From: Lunularia cruciata
Lineage: Eukaryota > Streptophyta > Marchantiopsida > Lunulariales > Lunulariaceae
Reading direction: 5' to 3'
Assembly (NCBI GenBank): GCA_948567375.1
Contig: OX419757.1
Location: 16,444,974-16,508,973 of the forward strand
Length of the DNA: 64,000 bases
Program-made: the position numbers and the translations under genes
Shown here: positions 1 through 10,600 of the stretch, piece after piece
Numbering within the stretch: the stretch's first letter is position 1
How the letters are laid out: every line of letters begins with the position of its first letter
The notes under the pieces: model-generated
What the model was told of the DNA's origin: nothing
Databases searched by the model: none
What the model saw: only the letters and a program-made list of their open reading frames with translations

Positions 1-3000
1 GATGTTGAATGAATTTTGAGAGATTAAGATGACCATGGAGACATTACAAAGTCAAGTGCAGATCCTCAGGAACGATCAAGCCATGCAAGAAGAAGAGCCG
101 TCTCAAAACCCAGTACTTGCAACTGAAGTACTTGGAGAGGCACCTGTGCCTACGAACCCTATCAACGATGAAGCCACATTGCTACTTTGGATGAAGAAGA
201 CCTGCAACAGCGAGCCTTACAAGGGGCAGCGTATAATGGGAGTAGTGGAAAATTGGATCTCAAGAATGAATTGATATTTCCGATTGTTCTCAACAGAGAT
301 CACAGAGCATGTTGCAGGCGTGTTTGCATATGGGTACTTGACCGATAAAGCCCTCACATGGTATGATGCTTGGGAATGATCCATGCTGGTAGAGAGAAGG
401 GAGGTCACATGGACATCAATGCAAGAAGGATTGCTAAAGAATTTCCAATCGGTGGATTTTGTGTAGATGGCTTGAACCCAACTATGGGGATTGAGACAAA
501 AGAATAGCGTACAAGAGTATGTGGAGGCATTTCTAGATCTACAAGTTGCAATTACCGACATGAGTCCAGCAGAGGCTCTTGACAATTTCAAATGAGGGTT
601 GAAAGAGCGGATTTGCCAAGAAGTCATGGTGCAAAATCCTCGCACGATATGTGAAGCCATTGCTTGTACGTAGAGAATAGCAAGAACATTAGGTGGAGGT
701 GAAGGAGTAGTTCCACCTCAACATTATCGGGCAGAAATGCCACACATGGGTGGACTAGTACCGATGGAATTGGGCAACCTTTGATTCTGAGATCGAGGAG
801 CACGACCGCTTCCAAAAGAGCGGGGACGGGTAGAAGAACAAAGAGATGGAGTCCCACGAGGAGAAGGGACTCGAGGAGAACAACGCCGTTGTTACAATTG
901 TGACCGTATTGGGCACATATCTACCAACTGTCACACTTGTTTCCCTAGAGGCCCTCGGCCTTCATACAGGTGATCTTGGAACAACATGGAGAGGCATATT
1001 GAAGAGGAGGAGGTGGAAATCACTTTGGAAAATGAAGATTGCCAGTAAATGTACCTCGTGGCCTTATTGGCTCAATAAGGAAGTAGAGAAGCAAGGGAAG
1101 GAAGAATAATAATGCGCAAAGATCCCGAAAAGCAACCTCATAATTGATTGTTGTGAATGGAATCCTAGAAGGTAATCAAGTGAGAGTATTAATAGATCCA
1201 GGAGCAACAGAGAATTTCTTATCTTGCTCTGTTGCAATAAGATTGGGAATGGATCTAAAGAGAGATGGGAGTGAAGAAGTAGAGTTACCAAATGGGCAAA
1301 CAGAGAGGATTGAATCATTACCTAGACGGGTAACCTTCTCTGTAGGAGAATATCAGGAAGCAATTGAGTGGCGAGTGATTCAATTAGCTCATTATGATGC
1401 AATTTTAGGCATGCCATGGATGGAGCAGTACAACTCTATGGTAGATTGGATGAAGAAAGTAGTGAGAACCCACCAATGGTCAATCATTGGGGTTAAGGAA
1501 AAATCACACAGGCAAAAACTGCCTCTATATGTCATAGGGACGACAATTGTCTGGAAGACCAATAGATGTTTTATGGGTCTAATAAGAGAAGTCTAGAGTG
1601 CACAACTCGATAGACAAATTCCTGAGAAATTGAAGGATGTGGTGGATGAGTTTCAAGATGTCTTTCCGATGATCTACCCTCAAGATTACCACCAAAAAGG
1701 CGAGTAGATCACAAAATTGAGACACTCTTGGGGAAGACACCTCCTTGTAAGGCCCCGTATCGCCTATCACCTCATGAGTTGGAGGAGTATAAGACTCAAA
1801 TTGAGGAGATGCTGCAGAAAGGGTTCATCCAACCTAGCATATCACCATATGGGGGCCCTGTCTTGTTTGTGAAGAAGAAGGATGGTACAATGCGCATGTG
1901 TATTGACTATCGGGATCTCAATCAGCAAACAATGAAGAACAAATGCCCCTTACCTCGCATGGATGACCTATTTGATCAACTCTATGGAGCGAGACACTTC
2001 ACCAAATTGGACTTGCGGAGCAATTACAATCAAATCCGAATTGTAGAGGAGGATATGTACAAAACTGCCTTTTGAACCAAGTATGGCCACTTTGAGTATC
2101 TTGTGATGCCTTTTGGCCTCACCAATGCACCTGCCACTTTCATGAGTCTAATGAATGACATATTTAGTCCATACTTGGATAAGTCTATTATCATCTTCTT
2201 GGATGATATCTTAGTATATAGAAGCACGATGACAGAACACAAACAACATCTACGAGAGGTCCTCCAGATTTTAAGACAGAATCAATTGTACGCCAAAATC
2301 TCAAAGTGTGAGTTTGGCAAGTCTGAAGTAGACTACTTGGCGCATAGAGTAAGTGCAGAGGGCATTCAAGTATTAACAGATAAAATAGAGGTCATTCAAA
2401 AATGGAGTGCCCCAAAAGATCAGACTCAACTTAAGAGCTTCTTGGGGTTGACAGGATTCTATCGTAGATTTGTAAAGGACTTCTCCAAGGTTGCACAGCC
2501 TTTAACGACACTACTTGGCAAGGGGAAGAAGTGGACATGGGGAACTGCACAAGAGTTGGCCTTTCAAGAATTGAAGGCCACCTTACTACATGCACCAATC
2601 TTGAAGTGGTATGACCCAAAACGTCCAATCAAGTTGGCTATAGATGCATCAGGCGTAGCAATAGGAGCAGTCCTACAACAAGAGTGGCATGACAGATGGC
2701 ATCCAATTGCATATTTCTCTCGAAAGTTGTTACTAGCAGAGCGCAACTACCACACCATAGAACGCAAAGAGCTGGCCATCATTCTAACAACCAAGTATTG
2801 GAAACACTACCTAAGCGAGAAGGCATTTGTAGTAGAGACAAACCACAAACCTCTAGTCTACCTCGAGACACAGAAGGATCTATCTCATCGCCAAATTTGG
2901 TGGGCATAGTGGTGACAATGCTTCAACATGACAATCACCTACATGGAAGGTAAGAAGAAACTTGCAAATGCATTCACCCGCATGCCAATGGCAAACAACT

Positions 3001-4259
3001 TGGTGGCAGAGGTTAAGATTAACCTTGAATTCTGGCAAGAGATTCTGGCTGCTACAAAATATGATCCACAGATTGTAGAAGCACAATCATCCAAAGGTAT
3101 CACCAGCACCTAAGGTCTCACCTTTTGGGATGACAGATTATGGATCCCAAATGTCCCAGAATTACGCACCACCATTCTAGCGGAATGTCATGATTCGGCC
3201 ATTGTAGCTCATGTTAGAGTGGACAAGACCTTGGATGCAATCAAGCGCCATTACTATTGGCCCAAGATGAGCAACAACGTGATGGACTATGTGCGTAGCT
3301 GCCTACTTTGTCAACAGAAAAAAGCTTCTAATCAAGCTCCTGTAGGCCTCTTTCAACCTCTCCCCACTCCTACCCAACGTTGGGAACAAGTGAGTATGGA
3401 TCTTGTCTGTGAATTACCCAAGACCACCTCAAGGTTTGACTCCATTGTGGTCTTTGTGGACCGACTCAGCAAAATGATTTATGTACGCCCTATCACCAAG
3501 GAGGTGGCCGCTCCACAACTAGCTCAATTATACTTAGATGCAGTCTTTGCTCACCATGGCTTGTCTAGAGTACTCATCACCGATAGAGGCACCCAATTCA
3601 CTAGTTTTTTTTGGCAAAAACTCTTTGGTTTCTTCAAAACCAAGTTGGCCATGTCCACAGCTTACCACCCACAAACAAATGGCCAAACAGAGCGGCTAAT
3701 CGCACGATTGAAGACATGTTACGCGGCTTCACCTTAGAAGAGCAAGAGAGGTGGGACACCCTACTCTCGTTGGTGGAATTTGCTTACAACAATTCAGTGA
3801 ATGCATCCACCCAAGTCACTCCGTTCTTCCTCATGTATGGTGAGCATCCCTTCACACCTTTTAGCTTGATGAAGATCCGTCCAGTGGCTACTAAGGTCAA
3901 TGCAGTCAACACATTTGTTTCTAGAATCCAACAAGGTGTGGAGAGCGCCAAGCATAGATTATAGATTGTGCAAAATCGACAAAAGCAATATGCTGATGCA
4001 CACCGTAGGCACATGGAGTTCAATGTTGGAGATCAAGTGTGGCTATCGACAACCAATCTCACATTAGTTGGACCTTGTAAGCTCAGACCTTGTTTTATTG
4101 GGCCTTTCTTGATTCTTCGTTGCATCGGCACTATGGCCTATCACCTTGAGCTACCACCACACATGAAGATCCATCCAGTGTTCCATGTCTCCCTACTACG
4201 CAGATATCCTCCACGATCAGGCCAAGGTCATTCCACACAAGACATTCGACCTTGTCCGA

Positions 4260-4471
4260 CACTCATTGATGGCATAGAGGAATATGAAGTGGAGCGGATT
4301 CTCCAAAAAAGCATGCGTGGTACTCACCATCTGCGGGTGGACTATCTAGTACAATGGAAAGGTTACCCCCTTTATGAAGTAACCTGGGAGCCCGCTGCCA
4401 ATTTGGCACATGCACCGGTGTTGATGCAAGCATTTGAGCAACAATTGCACAACGAGGACGTTGCATCTTAA
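4260..4471 (+). other. Chromodomain of the family A element
   Basis: The translated segment starts with EYEVERIL, continues through VDYLVQWKGYP and ends with VTWEPAANL, which is the canonical chromodomain fold signature. In chromoviruses this domain sits at the end of integrase and is thought to target integration to marked chromatin. It belongs to the fossil element, not to a host gene. Confidence 0.9.
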
Positions 4472-4484
4472 AAGGAGGGAGGTC

Positions 4485-5221
4485 TGTAATACCAAGAGCT
4501 ATCCATATGATCTAGATGTGAAATTCAGTTTGGTAACATCTAGAATGATGTTATAGATGATGGTCAAAATAGATAAGATAGAAGTATCACCAAAAGAGTA
4601 CTTCTACTAATAGGGCAGAAACCAAAATAGACTTGAGAACTTTAGAACCAATAGCTAGACATATGATTTAAAGGTGAGAATTGGTTTGGTAACATCTGGA
4701 AGGATGTTACACATGATGGACTAAACAGATCAGAAAGAGGTATCACCAAAAAGGGACTTCTACTAATAGAGTAGGAACCAAAATATGCCTGAAATCTTTG
4801 AAGGCAATTTTGGAGGCCTAAACGGATGAATTAGACCTCAAAAATATGTTGATCCCCCCCGGTGGAGGAAAGGCTGGCCTTCTCTCCCCGCTGGTTTGTC
4901 TTGTCGAGAGCTTTCCAACGGTATCTTACTCATGTGATTTTGGGATTCCTACAAGAAGATTCCCTAAAAGATTCCTTCTGGTCAAAGCTTGTTTGACCAA
5001 CCGGATAGGACTTAGACCAGACATGTCACCCATCCAAGTAATTAATCCAAGGGTGGAGCTTGCTGACATGTCACCTATTTGTGTCCCTAATCCTATGGTG
5101 GAGCTTCCTCGGAGGAGATCCTCTTTGTCTATATAATAAAGAGAAGGTGCTCCTTTGGGGCATCGAATGTTTGAGTGTGCAATCTGTGTTTTCTCTCTTC
5201 TCTTGTCCTTGGAGTATTACA
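4485..5221 (+). repeat. 3' LTR of the family A chromovirus
   Basis: Runs from TGTAATACC to GTATTACA, about 737 bp, directly after a polypurine tract. The same sequence, inverted, forms the two solo LTRs at 37336-38081 and 58907-59601. It contains an internal imperfect duplication of about 150 bp (about 4497-4646 and 4651-4800, each with a 'ggtaacatct' and a 'tatcaccaaaa' block) and a likely TATA box at about 5129 (tctatataataaag). Confidence 0.88.
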
Positions 5222-5519
5222 ATAAAGGTGCAAGAATTGGAGAGAGTGTGGGAGCTGGAGAGAGTACAAGTGAGAAGGGGGAAAGAGAGGAGAGTTTAAT
5301 TAAGAGTGCAAGTGAAAAAACTAAGTTTAGTCAAGAGTGCAAGTGAAAAAACTAAGAAATAGAGGAGAGGAAATTTTTTTGAGACACATTCAGGGTGTGC
5401 CATATTCAATATTTATAGAAAGATACATTTGTAGTGGGAGAAAGGCCTATGCAAATCAAGAAAGAGAGGAGAAGAGAAGATAAGAGAGAATTTTGGGACA
5501 AAGCATTCTCCTATGGGAT
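5222..5519. other. Purine-rich spacer with short repeats
   Basis: No gene seen. The plus strand is strongly GA-rich. It contains the phrase 'gtgcaagtgaaaaaactaag' twice (near 5308 and 5337) and a block at about 5381-5515 that reappears, imperfectly, at 6214-6333 on the other side of the solo LTR. Confidence 0.6.
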
Positions 5520-6213
5520 TATGAGCCGGCCTGTCTCTCACTCAAAATGAACCTCTAATGGTTATTATGGTAGCGCACCATGGACTAAGAAGGCAAGGAA
5601 CCCCAACTCCATCATACTCCTCCAAGGCTAACACTCCAAGACTCAAGACATTGTTCACTAGAGAACTCAACGAGAGAGAGAGATAGTTGCAAATGAGAAG
5701 ATGATGAGTACCTCCTCACCCCTAGTTTCTATACTTGTGAAACAATTATGCACCAAAGTTACTAATTACAAGAGTAACTCAAGTTACTAAGCTAAAAGTC
5801 AAGTAAAGTCAAAAAGTATAAAGGAATATCTATCCACATGGGCATATTCCACTAAGCATATGATCTTATCTTGACCCAACTTATAAGTCAAGGATTCCTT
5901 CACATGGGCTATCCTTGGACTATAGAAGAATCCAAAACAAAAAGGCTTGCGGGCCCAAGAGTTCTCAATTCTTTCCTCAAAGCCAAACACCTAGGAATAA
6001 TACTAAGTCAACACACTAGAATCCAAAATAGTGGTGCTCATCTTTTCCATTTCCTCTAAAGTAAGGTCCCCATTATCTTAGCTATGACTAACTTTAGCTA
6101 ATCATGACTAATGTAGAACCATCCTTTATCTCTATATAAATAATATCTCTCAAGTATTTGTAATACTAAGCTAAATATTATAATACCACACACATGCACA
6201 AATGGGTGTTACA
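5520..6213 (-). repeat. Solo LTR of family B (Ty3/gypsy)
   Basis: About 694 bp matching the family B LTRs at 6920-7598 and 14039-14717 from 'gagccggcctg' to 'gggtgttaca', with visible divergence, so older than those. No internal region is attached. The immediately flanking bases show no target-site duplication. The orientation, inferred from the intact copies, is minus. Confidence 0.88.
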
Positions 6214-6919
6214 AGACACATTAAATTTGGGACACATTTGCAACAAGAAAGAGGCATGTGCAAATCAAGAAAGAGAGGAGCACCAGGGAGAAGAGAGGAC
6301 AAAGAGAGAATCTTAGGATAGAACATTCTCAAGAGAGAGTGCAGGTGAAAATTGTGAAAGTGAAGAGGAGAGTGAGAGAGTGTAGGTGCAAGAGAGTGAG
6401 AGAGTAGAGGGAAAAAGAAGAGAGAAGACTACCAGTTTCAAGAGTTTCAAGGAGCAATTTTGAGTTTCACGTAAAGCAAGAGCAAGAGAGATAGAGCAAG
6501 ATAGACTAAAACTAAAATAAAAGAGCAAGACATGCAAGATGGAAATTGAGGAGTAGAAAATAGAGTGGAAATGGAAACACATGGAGGAGAATTTTTTGGT
6601 TGGTCAGGGTTCATATGATTGCTGATTACATGCCATACATGAAGTGGTGCTGGTTGGATAAAAATCAAATCCAAGAAGCTACAAAGTCTATTCAAGAAAT
6701 AGATTCAGATGCATTGGGATTGAAAATTGCCCTTGCCATCAAATATCCCAAGCCTCATTTAAGTTGAAAATATATCTCTATTTGTTGCAAGCATGTTTGT
6801 TAAATTCCAAGTCTAATTGAAATTGTCAACATCATAAGCATGCCAAGCAGCTGCAAACCGTAACTATGGTGGTCGTGCAAACCAGGCACAATAGCCATGC
6901 AAACCAACATAGGCTGCAC
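6214..6919. other. GA-rich repeat stretch, then start of a TGCAAACC-marked old element
   Basis: 6214-6560 is purine-rich (repeated 'gagagag' and 'gagtgagagag'). 6580-6800 has no readable gene. From about 6840 the octamer TGCAAACC appears three times before the LTR at 6920; it resumes after the LTR element ends at 14717. Confidence 0.5.
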
Positions 6920-7598
6920 TGTGAGCCGGCCTGTCTCTCACTCAGGATGAACCTCTGATGGCTATTATGGTAGCGCACCATGGACTAAGAAGGCAAGGAA
7001 CCCCAACTCCATCATACTCCTCCAAGGCTAACACTCCAAGACTCAAGACATTGCTCACTAGAGAACTCAATGAGAGAGAGATAGTTGCAAATGAAAGGAT
7101 GATGAGTACCTCCTCACTCCTTGTTTATATACTTGTGAAATAGTTACGTACCAAAGATACTAATTACCGTAGTAACTCAAGTTACTAGACTAAAAGTCAA
7201 GTAAAGTCAAAAAGTAGAAAGGAATATCCATTCACATGGGCATATTCCCCTTATCTTGACCCAACCACTAAAGCAAGGATTCCTTCACATGGGCTATCCT
7301 TGGACTAAAGAAGAATCCAAAACAAAAAGGCTTGCGGGCCCAAGAGTTCTCAACTCTTTCCCCAAAGCCAAACACCTAGGAATAATACCAAGTCAACACA
7401 CTAAAATCCAAAATAGTGGTGCTCATCTTTTCTACTTCCTCTAAAGTAAGGTCCCATCTATCTTAGCTATGACTAACTTTAGCTAACCATGACTAATATA
7501 GAACCATCCTTTATCTCTATATAAATAATATCTCTTAAGTACTTGTAATACCAAGCTAAATATCACAATACCACACACATGCACAAATGGGTGTTACA
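6920..7598 (-). repeat. 3' LTR of copy B1 (left end on plus strand)
   Basis: 679 bp, from TGTGAGCCGG to GGGTGTTACA as written on the plus strand. Appears identical to the partner at 14039-14717. An AT-rich TATA-like block lies near 7516-7535. Confidence 0.95.
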
Positions 7599-7646
7599 TT
7601 TACCCCCGGACTAAGTTTTCACTTTGTCCTCAAAGTGAAGGTCTCT

Positions 7647-10600
7647 CTACCTTCTATGGTACATCTTTAACTTATCATGGTTAATCCTATCAAAGTGTCT
7701 TCCTCCCAACTCCTTGAGATCATAAGTGTAATTTCCCCACACCTTCTCTACTATGAAAGGTCCAAAGTACTTAGGCAAAAACTTCTTTTGTACTCTCTTG
7801 AATCGAATGGAATCAAACAACATTACCCAATCACCTTCTTTGAAAGGCTCCACCTTCTTCTTGCCTTGCCTCTTGTCATAGCTTTGCTTTTGTTTCCTTT
7901 GGGCTTGCTCCACTCGAACCATAGCAACTGCTCTTGCCTCTTCCAACTCCATGAGTTGATCCTTCCTTGACTTCCCTGCATCACTTCCTTGTGCTTTCTT
8001 CAATCTCCTATGAATGCTTTGGAAGGTAGGAAGATCAAAGTGAATAGGTAAGGTAGACTCAATACCATACACCAATTGGAATGGAGAATATCCAGTGGAA
8101 GTCTTCATGGTTGTCCTATACTCCCACAAAACTGCATGAATCCTCTTGTCCCAATGATGTTTAGCCCCCTCCATTTCTGCATCTTTGGCCAACATCATGC
8201 ACAAGGTCTGATTGGTTCTCTCTGCCAAGCCATTGGAATTTGGCTTATAGGATGTAGTTACTCTATGTGTGATAGAGAAATGTCGTAGCATGGCTGTAGT
8301 AATGCTTCCTGTAAACTCTCCTCCTCTATCAGAAACCAACTCCAAAGGGCATCCAAACCTAGTGATAATGCGTTCATAAAGAAATCTACCCACTTCATCT
8401 TCATTCTTGTCCCTCAATGGTCTAGCCTCAACCCACTTGGTAAGGTAATCAGTAACTACCACAATGTACCGATTGTTCCTTGGGGTTCTATTGAGAGGTC
8501 CTACAAAATCAATTCCCCACTTCTCAAAAGGTCCTAGCAATGGAATTGATCTAAGTGGTGGAGTGGATGTAGACTTTCTAGCAAAAGCTTGACAAACATG
8601 ACAAGTTTTGCAATAATCAAGACAATCCTTGAAAATCCCTCTCCAATGGTAACCTGCATCTAGAATCTTGAAAGCAGTCACCTTTCCTGCAAAGTGTCCT
8701 CCACATACTAAACCTTCATGAAACTCCTTTATGAGTAGGATAGACTCTTCCTTACCCACTGCTCTTCGAAGTAGACCATCTGCTCCTTGGTGAAAAAGAA
8801 TATCCTCCACCATTGTGTAAGGTCTAGATCTTGCTGCAAGGGCCTTCCTCTCCCTAGCATGCATCCCTTCTGGATAGTTACCTCTTGTCACAAAATCCAC
8901 AATCTCCTTGTACTCCATTGGAATCTCTTGAGTGACTGAGATTGTCATGAGCTCCTCATCCGGGAAGGAATCATCTACTGGCTCATCTCCATCATGATCA
9001 TAGGCTCTAGATAACAAATCAGCATTTGCATGTTTCTTTCCTGGCCTATCCTCAATTGTGTAGTCATACTCAGACAAGAGTATCATCCACCTTGCTAGTC
9101 TCCCTTCAACATTAGGCTTGTTGAAGATGTACTTCAAAGCCTTGTGATCCGTGACAATTGTGGCTTTCCCTCCAATCAAGTAGTGTCTAAACTTCTTGAG
9201 ACCAAAGATCACTGCCAACCCTTCTCTCTCTGTGACAGAGTAGTTCTTCTCTGCTGAAACCATCTGCCTACTAGCATAAGCTATTGGATGATCATGCCCA
9301 TCTTGGTCTAATTGACTAAGAGTGCATCCTATAGCTACATTAGAAGCATCAGTGTAGAGGATGAAAGGTTTACTCCAATCAGGTTTAGCAAGAATTGGAG
9401 CTACAACAAGGGATTGCTTGAGCTCCTCAAAAGCTTTGAGAGCCTCCTTGTCTTCCAAAATCACCATGTAATCTACACCCTTCTTCATGTAGATGGTCAA
9501 TGCATAAGCCTTGTTGGAAAATGAGAAGATGAACCTCCTATAATACCCAACCATTCCCAAGAATTGGCGTAACTTTGTCAAGCTTGAAGGGAATGGAAGG
9601 TCTGAGATTTTCCTCACCTTCTCAGGATCAACTGCTATTCCATCCTTGGAGATGATGTGCCCCAAAAGTAGACCTTCTTCACATCCAAAAATGCACTTCT
9701 CTGGGTTGAGTGATGCATTTGCCTCATCCAAGCGTTGCAAGACTTTGATTAGGTGCTCAAAGTGCTCCTCCTTGCTCCCATAGACACAAAAGTCATCAAT
9801 GAAATCTCTCACAAATTTCCCAATGAAAGGTTCAAATACCTTGTTCATGAACCGTTGGAATGTGGCTGGAGCATTGCAAAGCCCAAAAGGCATGACCTTG
9901 AAAGCGTAAGTTCCCCAAGGTGTGGTGAATGTGGTGAGTTGTTGATGCTCTGGTGCAATCTTGATTTGGTTATATCCACTATAACCATCTCCAAAACTGT
10001 ACCTCTCATGACCTGCAACCTCCTCCAAGATCTCATCAATGAATGGCAATGGGTAGTAGTCCTTCTTGGTAACAGCATTGAGCTTCTTGTAATCCACACA
10101 TACCCGAAGCTTGCCATTCTTTTTCTTCACAATGACAATTGGAGACACCCATTCTGAATTCTCCACCTCAAAGATAAATCCAGCCTCCTTGAGCTTATCA
10201 ATCTCCTCCTTCACAACCAAAGATATTGGTGGGCTAATGCGACGTTGCTTTTGGCGGATTGGTCTTGCATGTGACTCCACCTCTATCTTGTGCTCCTCCA
10301 AGGTGACTTCCTTCAAATCCTTGTAACTAAAAGCAAACACATGGATGAACTTGCGGAAAATCTCCTCAAATCTCACCTTCTCCTCCTTGGTAACATTTGG
10401 GCCATACTTGAGGGTAGATAACCTTCTCTCTACCTCCTCAAGTGTCAATGGTGATTTATCTGGGTCCTTCAAAACCTCTGGCTTAGGTGCAAAATCCATA
10501 GCACACAAAGGATACACATCTGAATCAGATTCAGATTCATCCTCCTCCGTGGAAGTCTCCTCTTCCATGCTTGTGTCCACACCTGAAGCTCCTCCTTCAG

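Larger units (their letters stand above)
1..5221 (+). mobile_element. Ty3/gypsy chromovirus (family A), decayed, 5' end outside window
   Basis: LTR-retrotransposon fossil on the plus strand. Parts in order: gag start near 29 and capsid-like stretch to about 830, a CCHC zinc knuckle near 883-935 (CYNCDRIGH), aspartic protease about 1144-1596, reverse transcriptase about 1728-2540 with FLDD, RNase H about 2570-2900, integrase about 3100-4020, and a C-terminal chromodomain about 4260-4465 (LVQWKGY and VTWEP are visible). A polypurine tract at 4470-4484 leads straight into the 3' LTR (4485-5221). The gag-to-integrase order and the chromodomain define a Ty3/gypsy chromovirus. The coding region is broken about ten times, so it is an old copy. 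The 5' LTR lies before base 1. Confidence 0.9.

Noticed and set aside
6958-7143. A 61-codon plus-strand frame (starts MAIMVAHHGLRR) found in every family B LTR
   Set aside because: It is antisense to the direction of transcription and its conservation is explained by recent LTR copying.
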